From contig JBBPSI010000003.1 of assembly GCA_038093515.1 (NCBI GenBank), forward strand, positions 434,001 through 498,000: a stretch of 64,000 nucleotides of DNA, written 5' to 3'. Below the pieces are notes generated by a model. It searched no databases. It saw only the letters and a program-made list of their open reading frames with translations, and was not told the origin of the DNA. This DNA is from Butyriboletus loyo. Lineage: Eukaryota > Basidiomycota > Agaricomycetes > Boletales > Boletaceae. This document shows positions 49,628-61,443 of this stretch, piece by piece. Made by a program: the position numbers and the translations under genes. The first letter of the stretch is position 1. Every line of letters starts with the position of its first letter.

Positions 49628-50864
49628 CGGAATAGAACTACTCAAAGCATTTACTGCTTCTAGGGTATTCACTGTATATTAGTCGCATCACTGCTATCGG
49701 ATGGCATACAGATATTCCATGATCACAGCAGACTTTTTTGATGCCTGTGCTGACTGTGAGGTTACTGTGACGAATGTTCGGATGTTCAGAAACCTGTGAA
49801 TGCGGTTGACCGTCTTTGCCCAATTCCCGGATCCCGGAGAATGCGACTGATCTCCGTGACAAGTAAATCCAACACTCAACACGACGTATGTCCACGAATA
49901 AGAGACTGTCACGACCAGTGTTTTCATCGGTGTAATTGTCCGATGCGTACCCGCAAAACTAGTACGTACGTCGCCCCGGTTCCTCTAGAGACGATTCATC
50001 CGGCTTCCTAGGTTTCCAGAAAACTACATAGTACCTCACCTTTGCCTCGTTGCATGCCCTGGCGTAGCAGTGCCTGGTAGGGTGACTATTGGAGGCGGTT
50101 CTGCAGAGTCAACCGAACGGTCACCGACGTCTTCACGACTTTTGCACTGCCACAGAGCGTGAGGTTCCCTCGAGGCTGGCTGGCAGTGACTGCCCATTTC
50201 AATATGTATTTTCGCTCATTCACCCAGCAGAGTGCCGATTTCTGACGAGGCACGCCCACAAACCTGGGAGACGCTCATGTAACCATTTTCTAACCATTTT
50301 CTACTGGCCAGTTAGTGCGCTCGTCTCTTGTACAGCACCTTTGGTCACGAACAATTTTACCCGAATGGCGTCAGTCCTGGCACTGCAATGACGCGAATGC
50401 ACTTCTATGCTATCACCGAGCGGCGAGCGCATGACTATTTTGTCTGTGGCATCGACAGCCACGTTTTCTTAATGTCGAGGTAAGTTTTCATGTCGTTATA
50501 CAGATGAAAATGACGTAGACAGGCGCACGCCGAGGCTGTTCATATTCTCCCCGGTAGCAGCTAACACGTTGTATTACCGGACTCTCCTTTATAATCTCTT
50601 GCGGATGACCGACCTTCCTGTTGACCGAAGGGACACAGCACGCCTCCCTAGCACACTCCTATCGCCCTCATGCTCTATGGGAGAGTAATTGGAAATGAAC
50701 TACGAGACGTCCCGCCGGAATGTGTAAGTCATTGCTGAACCAGGTTACATTGGTGACTCGCTGACATTAACTCCAAGCTCCCGATATGGGGACAACGGTG
50801 GTCAGGTTATCGTGCTCCTCATGGCCCTAGCCCGTTCTCCACACGCATATTCAGTGTCGATCGA
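49628..50864. other. intergenic, no gene seen
   Basis: A 1.2-kb stretch without a recognisable coding frame. It contains a small direct repeat (TAACCATTTTC twice, about 50280-50302). Part may belong to an upstream exon of the next gene, but I could not find one. Confidence 0.35.
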
Positions 50865-51866
50865 ATGTCGGAGATGGGCCCAGCGCTAACTTCACCTACT
50901 CAGTTTGAAATGATGCTCCCGGAGGAAGACGGGGGGGAAGATACAAGTTCTGAGTCAAGTCGGCTTTACAGTTCTTTCCCTTCATCTCCATTAGCCATCC
51001 AAGCAGATGTGGCTGAGCTAACGTCTCCGCCCGAGGCACCTACGTCTCGATTTATCCATCGCTCGTCAGGTCGCCCTCACCGCAGTCTTGAGGTACTGCA
51101 CCGGAGCACCGGACATCTACCACCACAGAACTCGACATGCGCTAGTACAACCTTTCTTCCAAGACGACGATCTGGGCAACCAAGCCTACAACATCATGTA
51201 TCGGAACCTCCGACCCATCCTTTTGCCCTTCACCACGGAGCCTCGATTCAGGGTGATTGCGGATCATTCGAGGACGACTATACCCTCTGGGATTGTACTT
51301 CCACCGGCATCCAGCCCCGAACTGGTTCTTTCCACAGGATTCACGTTCCGAGTGGACAGCTACAGCATACCATTCCTGAGTGGCAGTTTGCCAATGCTCA
51401 AACCCAGTCGTCTGTGTATCCTTTGCAGGCTAACCCCTCGTCGTACCCTGGCAGTGGTTATCTCTTCCAGCCATCCCAGGCTGATGACCGAACCCAGTTT
51501 ATCCCCACGACGTCACCATCTTTTTCCCATCGCTTTACAATACCTTTGTGCCAACAGAATGCTGGCATTGATTCATCTTGGAATCACGATTCAAGCATAA
51601 CCATGATTCCTGGTATTGTGCACCCACGAAATCCTACGATATCACAATGGCCATCAGGGTCCATTCCTCCCAACCCGCCTTTCCTAGAACCCCTACAGAA
51701 TTCTGAGTTATCACTCGACCCGAGGGTGTTCTATCATTTGGTCTCTGACCATCACAGGAACCTTCCTCATTCTGAGGTTTTGCTCGGCACCTTCACTCAT
51801 GCTGAGGGTTGTACACTGCTGTCGCTTGACGAAGCTGGAGATGATAATTTACGAGGTGATGGATAA
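50865..51866 (+). CDS. hypothetical Ser/Pro/His-rich protein, 333 residues
   Basis: One long open exon starts MSEMGPALTSPTQFEMMLPEE. An acidic, Ser-rich start is followed by a low-complexity middle rich in Ser, Pro, Gln and His, with PLQANPSSYPGSGYLFQPSQ and a more regular end (LDPRVFYHLVSDHHRNLPHSEVLLGTF). No known domain, signal peptide or membrane helix is visible. A second frame is open over 51088-51600, so composition alone does not prove this one. Length and the ATG favour it. It may be a lineage-specific gene or a chance frame. Confidence 0.45.
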   Translation: MSEMGPALTSPTQFEMMLPEEDGGEDTSSESSRLYSSFPSSPLAIQADVAELTSPPEAPTSRFIHRSSGRPHRSLEVLHRSTGHLPPQNSTCASTTFLPRRRSGQPSLQHHVSEPPTHPFALHHGASIQGDCGSFEDDYTLWDCTSTGIQPRTGSFHRIHVPSGQLQHTIPEWQFANAQTQSSVYPLQANPSSYPGSGYLFQPSQADDRTQFIPTTSPSFSHRFTIPLCQQNAGIDSSWNHDSSITMIPGIVHPRNPTISQWPSGSIPPNPPFLEPLQNSELSLDPRVFYHLVSDHHRNLPHSEVLLGTFTHAEGCTLLSLDEAGDDNLRGDG

Positions 51867-52258
51867 CAACACTCAGCCGATCCTACAACATATATATACA
51901 TTGCACTCTTCGGTACATATCCATATCTTTTCTGGACGTCTAAATCGATGCGTTACCTTCTGTCTGTAACATGCCTTTTCTTTTGTATTGTTCGAGGGTC
52001 TCCCCAACAATTGCATGCCTTACGTAGTTTAAGAGATCCCCATATACTAGATATGATCTTATCGACCACGAAATTATGGCTAGACAGTTGCCACGCATTA
52101 TGGAGCGTAATTGCTGCATGCCTTTTTGAGTTCCCTCCTTCAAGCGTTAATAACCGTCAGCTTTCTTTGTATTTGCGCTAACTACCAAGCAAGTTTGTGC
52201 CTGAAGTTCCTGCGTCCCAGCCTCACTTCTTTATTTCGTGAAGGCTCATTCACCCGCG
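51867..52258. other. intergenic, no gene seen
   Basis: A short AT-rich gap between two + open frames. Nothing was recognised. Confidence 0.35.
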
Positions 52259-52660
52259 ATGTCGTCGCATACACATTGCTTAGAATCGCAGCAAAGCGCA
52301 AACCCCGACACCCCCCCTCCTGAATATTCGGTACATGTACTTAATCAACAAGGATCGCCGTCATCCCGACACTCGCCGGTGAATGCAATGCCTGGACGCT
52401 ACCCCACCAGAGAACAGTCCCTCTTCAGCTCGAGTTCCGGCCCCCAGTTTGCACCTCCGCCAAATTTTGGGCCCACACCGCTTATGCAGTCTCAACCGAC
52501 TCTTGGATTGTTGCCGTACTATGATCCACATTCGCCCTATTCCATGGAGGCAGCGACGTTAAGAGCTAGGTGGAGGTTTATTAGAGCAGCCCTTTGGGTC
52601 ATCGGCTTGATTGGTTGTTTGCTTCTGCTCGGGGCACTGAGAGGGCTGCAGGCGGTATGA
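52259..52660 (+). CDS. small tail-anchored membrane protein, 133 residues
   Basis: A single exon from an ATG in context CCGCGATGTC. The first 95 residues are polar with Pro/Ser and hold PPPEYS, a PPxY motif. Near the end, RARWRFIRAALWVIGLIGCLLLLGALRGLQAV supplies one hydrophobic helix flanked by Arg, so the protein is probably inserted by its C terminus with the PPxY part in the cytosol. PPxY motifs recruit WW-domain proteins such as Rsp5 adaptors (family knowledge applied by inference). No signal peptide or homologue was recognised. Confidence 0.6.
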   Translation: MSSHTHCLESQQSANPDTPPPEYSVHVLNQQGSPSSRHSPVNAMPGRYPTREQSLFSSSSGPQFAPPPNFGPTPLMQSQPTLGLLPYYDPHSPYSMEAATLRARWRFIRAALWVIGLIGCLLLLGALRGLQAV

Positions 52661-53233
52661 ACTTGAACGGTTCTGACGGCGCAGTGGAGACTGGAGTTTT
52701 GGAACGTGTATGGGCGAATGTTCGGTGAGAAATTGGACCCAGTTCTGAAACGTCTGATTATTGCTCAGGATACCGTATTCCAAGGCTCTGTTCCGTTTTA
52801 TATAGCGAGGACTGTACCTTTTTCATATGCGTCGTCTTGCAGTGTACTGTTGCATCTTACATGTTGTTCTATTCATCTCATTTATCAATTCCTTGGACCG
52901 TCTGCCAGGCCCCTACGCAGTTCTGGATGCTACCTCTATGCACATTTCTTACAATGATAGCGGTGACATCTACTTGCCGCATCTGCGGCGCTGTTCAATC
53001 TAGCAGCAGACCCGCCAGTGTAGTGTCTCTAACTCAGGGTGTTGACGGGGAACCTTCCTGCAGATTGATTAGAGTCGAAAACAAGTTGTCGTTTCGTTCC
53101 AGCATGTGCCTCATCATATTTATCGGGTATCATGCGAAACCGTGTGCAACTCTTGCGTAATGACCTTGCGCATCCAGCGTGGATCATATAATACATCTAG
53201 TCTCCAACGCAAAGAGGCAACAAGGTCGGTCGC
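52661..53233. other. intergenic, no gene seen
   Basis: This lies between two + genes. One open frame (52837-53160) is Cys-rich and hydrophobic but lacks a plausible start context or family match. Confidence 0.35.
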
Positions 53234-54155
53234 ATGACTAGCTCAGAGACAATTGTCTTACCAGCAACAACGGGTCACAGTGCCACCATCATTTCCCTCC
53301 ACGTACGGTCAGAAAATTAAGATAGTAGGCGGGGTAGGCTAACCCACCCGACATCCTCCAGGGCCTTGGAGGGGAAGCAGAGGAATGGAAATCTCTTATC
53401 GACCCTAGGTTGCGCGATCACTTTCCTTGGGTAAAATGGATACTACCAAACGCGTGAGGATTTTTCATTTCCCCCGCCGGATACAAACTATGAGACTGAT
53501 ATTGTGTCAGGCCTTCCGTCCCGTTACAGTCCATAGCAGGCGGGTGGTGCGTGCTTGGTATGATTTATCTACTCTTGATCTGGAGAGCAATCCAATGGAT
53601 GACGAATGTGGAATGCTGGAAACGGACCGGTACTTGGATAAATTAATCCAGAAAGAGGTGGACGCCGGGATTCCATCCTCCCGCATAGTCCTTATGGGTT
53701 TTTCTCAAGGCGCAGTAATGACATTGCTTACCGCGCTCACGGGGAAAAAAAACAGAGGTCAACCTAAGGACGATGGTTGGAAGCTTGCGGGCATTGCACC
53801 TCTGAGTGGAAGGGTACCTTTAAGATCGAAGTTTAAGTCGGTAGGTCCACGGATTTGCCTGAAGCAACTTGGTCATTTAATCCGTGGTCTTTGTCAGCTC
53901 GCGAGTCCGTATGCCTCTGAAACGCCCATCTTCTGGGCACACGGCGAAGATGATACGGTGGTTCCATACCAATACGGACGCATTTGCGCAGAGACAGTGC
54001 TAGTGGCCGAGATGTCTGTGCGCAAACTAGGGAGAGAAGAACTGGGTTCACCTGGCCTTTGCTTTGTGATGTATAGTGCCTTGGCTCACTCTATAAATGG
54101 TGCGGAGCTGGACGATCTAAAACACTTTCTTGAAAAAGTTATACCTGTGTTTTGA
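53234..54155 (+). CDS. APT1: acyl-protein thioesterase/carboxylesterase, with probable frameshift
   Basis: Exons 53234-53302, 53362-53453, 53511-53840 and 53898-54155 cover the alpha/beta-hydrolase fold of acyl-protein thioesterase 1: SATIISLHGLGGEAEEW, WVKWILPNAPSVP, RAWYDLSTLDL, LMGFSQGAVM (nucleophile Ser), PIFWAHGEDDTVVPYQYG (Asp) and ALAHSI (His). The enzyme removes palmitate from proteins and acts on lysophospholipids in the cytosol. The exons sum to 749 nt: the frame shifts by one base at about 53522, between NAPSVP and VTVHSRRVVRAWYD. Either a base is missing or intron 2 uses a GC donor at 53452. The stretch 53841-53897 is a 57-nt intron that would read through in frame. All three catalytic residues survive. 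Confidence 0.75.
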
Positions 54156-55360
54156 CAATATTCAATTGACGCTGGGACTTACATAGTTTCTGATCGAGAG
54201 GTCAGTACTTGGAGGCCTCAGCATGGTTAGGCAGGTGTCGGACAGCCACTAGCTTGCGCCAGCAACCATATATCGATCTGATGCCCAAGGGGGAGCATTT
54301 TACACAAGTCCGCTAGACAGACGTCAAATCCCCATTATCGATGGCGAGGCTAAGCCACAAAATTGCCAGTCGAGTGATGTGACCTCAACCAAAAACGCAG
54401 GCGCGAGGAACCGAAATATTTTCTTGGGGGGTCTCGGGACCACCCGTCTCTTTGCTCCATCCTTCCAGGCTTTCGCTTTTCGTTTCAGGTCGTTCCACAG
54501 CGCACTCGACTCTCTTTTCCAGTCCAAAAACGGTCTATTCGCCTCGACATGATGTCCAAGACGCTGTGGAGAAACACGTTACTTTGAATGCACACTCAGC
54601 TCTCCATTGAGCGCACCGAACTGTCACTCTGAACAAGGGAGGGCTTGAGCGTGGGAATAGCTTAAGGTTAGGGTCCGTGCGTGGGAAGGAACGTGACTGG
54701 TGTGACCCAAATATTGGTGTTTGTTGATTTTTTTTGGGTCGATTCTGTGTCGGCCCCGCGCGCTTCCTTTGCTCCTTCACACATTGACAACTCGATCGCC
54801 GTCGACAGCCGCAGCGAACAAACACCTGTCGTCGTCGTGTCGCACGTCTAGCATACCTCTCCTCGTCGTGCGCTTCGTCCTCCGGTGTCGCCCATTGTCG
54901 TCTATCCAGTGTCAACCAAGCTTTTATTTATCCAATCCCACGCGTCGCGCACGTCGTCTGCCGTTGTCCACTGCCATTCTCATCATCATCGTCGTCGTGT
55001 AGCGCTTCCATTCCATCAAACGGCATTCTAAACTCGCACACCATCTTCATTCCCTCTTTGTCTCCCCATTGTATCCATATCAGCAGTCCTCGTATTTGCG
55101 CTACCTTCCACCACACTCCCACCATCCGCGTTGGTCTCTCCGACTGTTGATGTTCAATTACTAGCCTATCACATAGCTTCAACCACTTGTAATTCTTCTC
55201 CAGATATCACAGTTTCTCCACCCTGGCGCTCTCAGCCCCCACCTTGTCAACTCCTCGGCTACAGCCTCTCGAAGAAGACTTCATCAATCGCTCTCTGTTG
55301 GACTCACTTGACGCTCAAGGCGACGCAGAACCTCTCCCCCCCTTTCAGCAGTCATTTGTC
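54156..55360. other. intergenic and long pyrimidine-rich leader of the Scw1-like gene
   Basis: The stretch from about 54750 to 55240 is unusually rich in C and T with CATCATCATCGTCGTCG tracts, which suggests a long 5' leader, perhaps with an intron. The minus-strand frame at 54535-54915 is Arg/Cys-rich and looks like a by-product of this composition. Confidence 0.5.
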
Positions 55361-58300
55361 ATGTCGCAGTCCGCTTCTAATACAGACTCGGGTGCTGCTT
55401 CTCCCGACACTCAATTCCGTCTCCCATCGGGCCGCTCCGATTCACCGTCTAATATCGATTATAACAGCAATCATACCCCCAACGATATTTTGCATCGCTC
55501 TGCACATATCCCCCAGAACACTGATGGTAACCATCACCATCCAATCTCAGAGTCAGTGTTCGCCCAGGGCGGGGGTCACCATGTGTACAACAGTAACAAT
55601 AATTTCCACTTATCGGACTATCTCTCCGAGTCGGAAGGTCTCTCACTGAAAGGTCCCCCTCAAGGAACCAAGTCCCCTGGTGATTTCGGAGCAGGTCCTT
55701 TCAGATCGTCGTTCAGCGCCTATAACGGAATCAATGGCACGCACACTCCGCATTCCAGTTCGGCCAATCCACCTCCTAGTTCCTTCCGCGTGCGACAAGC
55801 CAATACGTCCTCAGCTACCTCTCAATCGTTTGCGAGTGCTTCCGAGAACTTTTCCAGTCATCCGTTGGGCATCCAACACCAACTTTCCCAACAGTCTCAA
55901 CAAGTGTCTTCCGGGTTTGAATCGCGAGGAATTGACTTCGGGAATAGTCCTCCCTTGGTCGGCAAGGTGGCCCAGCAATTTGCCCTAGACCCATTTTTGC
56001 AGCCGCACAATGCAAAAACGCAAATGCATGACTCCTTCCACTCACTGTCCCACAGTAACTCCGTTGGTCAGGTACCATACTTGAACAGTATACACCTTCA
56101 GAGCCAAACGCCATACGGCCCTCATCTCCAGAGCGGTGGAACAGTTGGTGGTGGAGCCGCAAGCACTCCTCGAGGTCTAGGTACCTCTGGACAGTTGAAC
56201 GTGGCTGCTGAACCACAAAGTGGAGGAGGTCAGCAGGAAGAAATATCTACGATTTTTGTGGTTGGCTTCCCAGACGACATGCAGGTTTGTTGTCCCGGGT
56301 CAGCTTTCTGAATGGATATCTTCACTCATGTTCACCATTAGGAACGGGAGTTTCAAAATATGTTTACGTTCTCCTCCGGCTTCGAGGCCGCGACTCTCAA
56401 GATCCCTAACAAGGAGTACACCGCTTATGGGTCTTCAGGTGGCACTCCTTCTGGGCTTCCCTTACGCGGCAGCTCCTCATATTCTTCATACTTTAATTCA
56501 GGCCCAAATGACCCATATAACATTGTCACCGTCAACCAAGGGGGTGTATTAGTCGACAATGGACGGGACGGCCCAACTACTTCCTGGCCGCCGCTCCCAG
56601 TGCCACTCAATGATGAGCCGAGTCATTTTCAGGGCCCGGGTGGTCAGCCCCCTCGCAAGCAGATAATTGGCTTTGCCAAGTTCCGTACTCGGCAGGAAGC
56701 CCTGGAAGCGAGGGATATGCTTCAGGGTCGTCGAGTTGACATCGAAAAAGGCGCTGTACTGAAAGCAGAGATGGCGAAGAAAAACCTTCACACAAAGCGC
56801 GGCGTTGGCATTGGCAGCACTAATTCAGCCGGCGGTGGTGTCTCTCTTGGCAGTAACTTGAACCCTCTTGCTGGGTTAAATGGCGGTGTCGGGGGCCTCG
56901 GTGCATTAGGAGGTTTTGGTGTTACACCCGACACGCTCGCTGGTCTTGCTGCTGGTCTTAATCTCAACTCCAATATGAACATGAATACCCTTGCCTCGCT
57001 TAGTGGAGGTGATTCCTTGGCTGCGCGCGAAAGGGAACTCAATGCGCTGAGCGCAATTGGTTACAGCAACCTTAGTAACGGATGGCGGGAAGGAAGGCTC
57101 GGGGATAGTAGCGAGGAAGAACGGGAAAGAGATCGTGATCGCGACCGGGAGAGGAGACGGGAGGCGCTTGTGGGCCTTAACCTCGGGATGGGCATTGGCG
57201 GTCGTGGGGCGCGAGAACGCGCCCTTGCTGATGAAGAAGAACGGGAGCGGCTTAGACGGAAGGATTTCAAAGCTGCTCAGAGCGAAGCAGTGCGAATGTT
57301 ATCAGGGAATTCCGCTGTTTATGATGCCTTCCATCCGACCTCGACTCTCTCCAGGAACGTGCAAACTAGCATTATGTCCCCTGCTGGTGATGGCGCAAGT
57401 TCGGGTCCCAATCCCATACCCGGAAATGGTTTTGGTGGGATTATCGCTCAGACTTCCGGTAGGGACGAGAGCGGACCACGTGAAGCGGTTGGCCCTTGGG
57501 ATCAGCCCTCTCCCCGCGAGCGTGATTCCGCATACCCTGCTCTCACGTCGTTTTATGGAGCTCACAAGACTTCGGTCGTTCCTAGGCCCTCTTCACCCAG
57601 AGATACTTCGCCTCCCAAACCTAATATACCATTCTCGCCTTCTTTGAACGACGAGGATGGGATGCTTCCTCCTCATCGGTCGGGAATCTTACGCTCGACA
57701 CACGCCTTTACTTCTGCCGTTGATGAGCCAGTGGTTAGTCGTCCACCTGCACCGCCTTCGAGTTCCACTTCAAGCACAGGTGGCCTCGATGACAGTGGAC
57801 CTGTACCACTTACCGTTAGTACCAGCGGGCAAGTCAGTACCGGGAATACTTCACCTCAGTTGCCATCACCTGCCTCGCATGCAAGCTCGGCGGCCAGCTC
57901 TTCCATGGGCGGTCATGCCGCCAGTTCTTCCAGTAGCGGAGTGCCGAATAGTGCCGGGAATGTTGGCCCTAGGAACGCTCTCGTCGACCAGAACCCTCCG
58001 ATCAACACCCTTTACGTCGGAAATCTTCCCACCAGTCCTGTTGGTGCGGGGTATCCCGCAAATTATCTCGAGGATAGTCTCAGGGAGTTGTTTTCTCGAC
58101 GGCCTGGGTATCGAAAGCTCTGCTTTAGGCAAAAGAGCAACGGACCAATGTGCTTTGTTGAGGTACCTTTTCTGCATTCTCCACTTGTGTTTGACACTCA
58201 TAATTTGCCATTCTCAGTTCGAGGATGTCCATTATGCTACGAAAGCTTTGAACGAGCTTTACGGAAATTCCCTCGGTGGCTTGGTCAAGAATGGCGGGAT

Positions 58301-58853
58301 CCGCTTGTCGTACAGCAAGAACCCCTTAGGTGTACGCACCCCGACCACTGCGGGCAGTACATCGTTGCAACAGCAGAGCAGTGTTCACTCCAGCGTTGCT
58401 TCCCCTTTCCAAGGGGACGCATTCCAATTTCGTCAAGGTTTCGACGGCGATTCCGGCACCATAAACATCAAGCGCGACAATTTAACCACAACTTCACCAC
58501 CACCCTCTGCATTTGGTGGATATGCACGCTCACCACCTCCGCCAAGGTTTGTCTCCCCTCCACCTTCGGGTAGCTTTAATATGGTACCTTCTTCTCCGAT
58601 AAACGGAACCACTCTTCCCCGTGGGTCCCATACGTTTGGCATTTCTCTTAGCGGCGCCGGAGGGGGTTTTTCTCCCTTTGGACTACCACTTTCGTCCCCT
58701 CCTGATCAGTCGAGCACTGTCCCACCCTTACATTCTATGATACCCGATCATCCGAGCTCAGATGCCCCCTTGGCTCATGGTCACACCCAGCATTTCCCGC
58801 ATCGGGCTTTGTCGCCTTCATCTTCCACTGTAGAGGCCGCCAGGGCCGGTTAA
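55361..58853 (+). CDS. scw1: Scw1/Whi3-like RRM RNA-binding protein
   Basis: Exons 55361-56284, 56342-58162 and 58218-58853 give 1,126 residues from the first in-frame ATG. The frame is open upstream to at least 55244 (PRLQPLEEDFINRSLLDSLD), which looks coding, so an upstream start exon is possible. RRM-like region 1 (about 300-460: [21 protein letters not shown] and [20 protein letters not shown]) contains a Gly/Ser-rich insert. A canonical RRM sits near 860-960 ([33 protein letters not shown]). Between lie Gly/Leu-rich and Arg/Asp/Glu-rich stretches ([16 protein letters not shown]) and Ser/Pro tracts. Fission yeast Scw1 and budding yeast Whi3 bind mRNAs that control cell wall, size and mating. 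The order weak RRM, disordered middle, strong RRM fits this group. Confidence 0.87.
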
Positions 58854-59661
58854 CGGGCTGAATTATTAAAGTCGCTCAATATTTTTCAACAAGCATGAAG
58901 CATCTACAGCAAACCATCTGCGCATTCTATATATATCTGTACTTACCACCCCTACCATGACATGTTGACATCCCCATCCTCATTCTGACCATCTTCCCAC
59001 CTCTTCGACTTGCATCCACTTCGCAGATCACCATTTCATATTATTTACTTTCCCTTGTCTCTGGCGTCCGCAATCGTTAATCGCACCTCCCATTCCACGT
59101 CTTTTCTTTCCACATTTCGTTTCGCTCAGTTTTGTGTTCGTACTCACACTCCAACCTATTGCTCATGCAATGACCCGTGCTGATATCTCTACTATACTAC
59201 TTTACCACAACTTCTTTGTTCTCTTTGAAGTTCGTATACAAGTTCCTTCTGTCTTTTTGGCTTTGTGCAGCACCTCATGCCATGACTGTCTTCTCTTCCT
59301 CTCCTCTTTGCCTGCGACACGTTGGTGAGTCCTTGGTTTCAAGATTGCCGTACGTGGTAGCGTGTTTGACCCATGTCCATATGTTTCCGGTCACTCCGAA
59401 TATGCGTTAGTACGGTACCCAAATCCACCTTTGATGTATACTAGTTTGCAAAGCTTCTTCATTCACGGAATGAACGGATATTAGGCAATAAATTCCACGG
59501 GTGCGAATCAAGATGCCGATGCATTTGGATCATGTACAGGCTGTGATTTATCCAACGTCTGCAAAGGCAAACCTCAAGACAACATCGAGTCCGAGGTTCG
59601 AGATGACCAAAGCGTACTTGCGGCGTACGGCACGACCGTCCTCCATCATCGCCATCTAGAT
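58854..59661. other. intergenic between convergent genes
   Basis: This holds the 3' flanks of the Scw1-like (+) and AFG1 (-) genes. It is T/C-rich from 58980 to 59330. No gene was recognised. Confidence 0.45.
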
Positions 59662-61443
59662 CTACCGCCCAGTGCTCTCGGCCCACTCCCGACTCCCCAT
59701 CTGAACGAGCCGCGAACACGCACGAGCAAACGCAAAGACTTCTTCTTCACCCGTAAACATGGAGCTCGCGCCAACAACTTCGGGGGGAAGATCCTGTATA
59801 CATGCGTGCATACATAAGAGGGCGGGTGTCAGCGCCCACTGTTGGTTGGACAGAAAAGAGAATAGGAAAGGGACTCACGAGGTCATCCATGACGCTTCGC
59901 ATGTGGTCGGACATCTCAGCGTTGGAAGAGTCATCCGAAAAGACGTGGTAGATGGGAACTTCAGAGGAGATGAAGAGTTTCGTCTGTAGGACAGGGAGCG
60001 TGACCATACAGTGGGGGTGGGAAGCGAGGGAGTGACATACCTTGGACTCGTAGCAAGCATCAACAAAAGTTATGAACCGTCGTGCCTAGTGTGCAGAAAA
60101 AGTAGTTTAACGTACGCCCACGCATACATACTCCATGAAATACGTACGACGTCCTTTCTAGAAACGCCCATCTTCTTCACTTCAGTAACAAACACGGTCC
60201 CAAACGTGTTGGCGATCTCCAAGTAATCAGCCGCGCTGAGTGGTCTGTCGCAGAGTTCAGTAAACGTGAACCTGGCGACGCGGGAGGTGGAGAGGGGAAT
60301 GTGGAGGGTGCGACCAAAGGTGGATAGAGGGCGGTTAATGATGACGGGATCGAGATTGATGTCAGACGAGGAAATGGGGGAGGTAAGCGAATCGAATATC
60401 TTGTTGATTTCTACTTCGTTCTCTCGTGTAAGGGGGTGGTAGTATACGTGCGAGAGTGTGCGGGGTATACGTCTATAGTCTGTGGGATAAATGTCAGAGT
60501 CTGAAAGAGGAAAACGGATGGAGGGACAGACCTGTTCCGGAGTCGAGATCGGTGACTTGGAAATGCGTCTTAAGAAGGTCTATGGCAGGTATGAAGCTGG
60601 AGCGCTGAATCCCGTTCTTGTACAGTTCATCGGGATGTCGACTGGGAAAGCGAATGAGGAGAGACGACGAGGAAGGTAATTAGAGACTAACTTGCTGGTA
60701 ATAACACAAACGACGCCGTATTTCAAGAGACCCTCGAGGAGCCTTCTGAGGATCATGGCATCTACAATGTCCGTAACCTGGAACTCGTCAAAACAAAGGA
60801 CATGTGCCTCCCTGGCGAGATCTCGCGCAACGGGTGCGATTGGGTCTCCCCCGTCTCCGCCGCCGACGCTTGCGCCGCCTCCACCGCCGATGAGGCCCAT
60901 GGCGATTTTGGCGGCATGGACACGTTTATGTACGTCGATCATGAAGGCGTGAAAGTGGACGCGACGCTTGCGGGTCAGGGACGAGGGGAGGGCGTCGAAG
61001 AAGAGGTCCATGAGCATGGTCTTGCCGGTACCGACGTCGCCGTAGAGGTAGAGGCCCTTGGGTACATTTGGTGGTACGGATTCTGGTTCCGGTAGTTCGC
61101 GGGAGAAGAGGCGGGAGAAGAGAGAGGACGAGGACGAGAAGGTTGCGGACGGGGGGGTGGGTGTGGGAGTGTAGGCGAGGAGTTGTGTGTAGAAGGACTG
61201 GAGATGCTCGATGATGCGGCGCTGGTGGGGATCGGGACGGAGTGCGCCCGTGAAGACGAGCGAGTCGTACCGCTGTAGGGGCGAGCGAGATGCAGAAGGG
61301 CGAGCAGCGGTGGGAAGGACGGACTCGGACACGGTCGCACTCGTGGACTGTCGGGCGATGCGGATGTAGGCGGGCTGCGCGTGGAGTCGCGATACGCGCT
61401 GGAGTGCTCGGAGGACAGTCCTTGCGCTCGTTGTTGTACTCAT
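59662..61443 (-). CDS. AFG1: AFG1/LACE1 family mitochondrial ATPase
   Basis: Exons on the minus strand are 61443-60692, 60641-60532, 60479-60151, 60085-60041, 59983-59879 and 59793-59662, giving 490 residues. An Arg/Ser-rich start (TVLRALQRVSRLHAQPAYIRIARQ) fits a mitochondrial presequence. GLYLYGDVGTGKTMLMDLF (Walker A near 135), RVHFHAFMIDVHKRVH, LCFDEFQVTDIVDAMIL (Walker B near 215) and CVITSNRHPDELYKNGIQR are the AFG1 signature. TELCDRPLSAADYLEIA and ITFVDACYESKTKLFISSE close the fold. AFG1/LACE1 helps degrade or assemble inner-membrane respiratory complex subunits. The frame is open past the ATG into the divergent UreF gene, but that part is its antisense. Confidence 0.94.

Noticed and set aside
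51088..51600. Second open frame of 170 codons overlapping the 333-residue gene
   Set aside because: It lies wholly within the longer frame, with internal start and no family similarity. One of the two must be a shadow, and the longer was kept.
52837..53160. Cys-rich 107-codon frame upstream of the thioesterase gene
   Set aside because: No start context, no conserved pattern, and mixed hydrophobic composition as expected from T-rich intergenic DNA.
54662..54672. TTAAGGTTAGGGT resembling a telomere repeat
   Set aside because: Only one TTAGGG unit is present, far from any array, so it is expected by chance.
54535..54915. Minus-strand open frame of 126 codons, Arg/Cys-rich
   Set aside because: It is antisense to the long CT-rich leader of the Scw1-like gene; its composition follows from that bias and it shows no family features.
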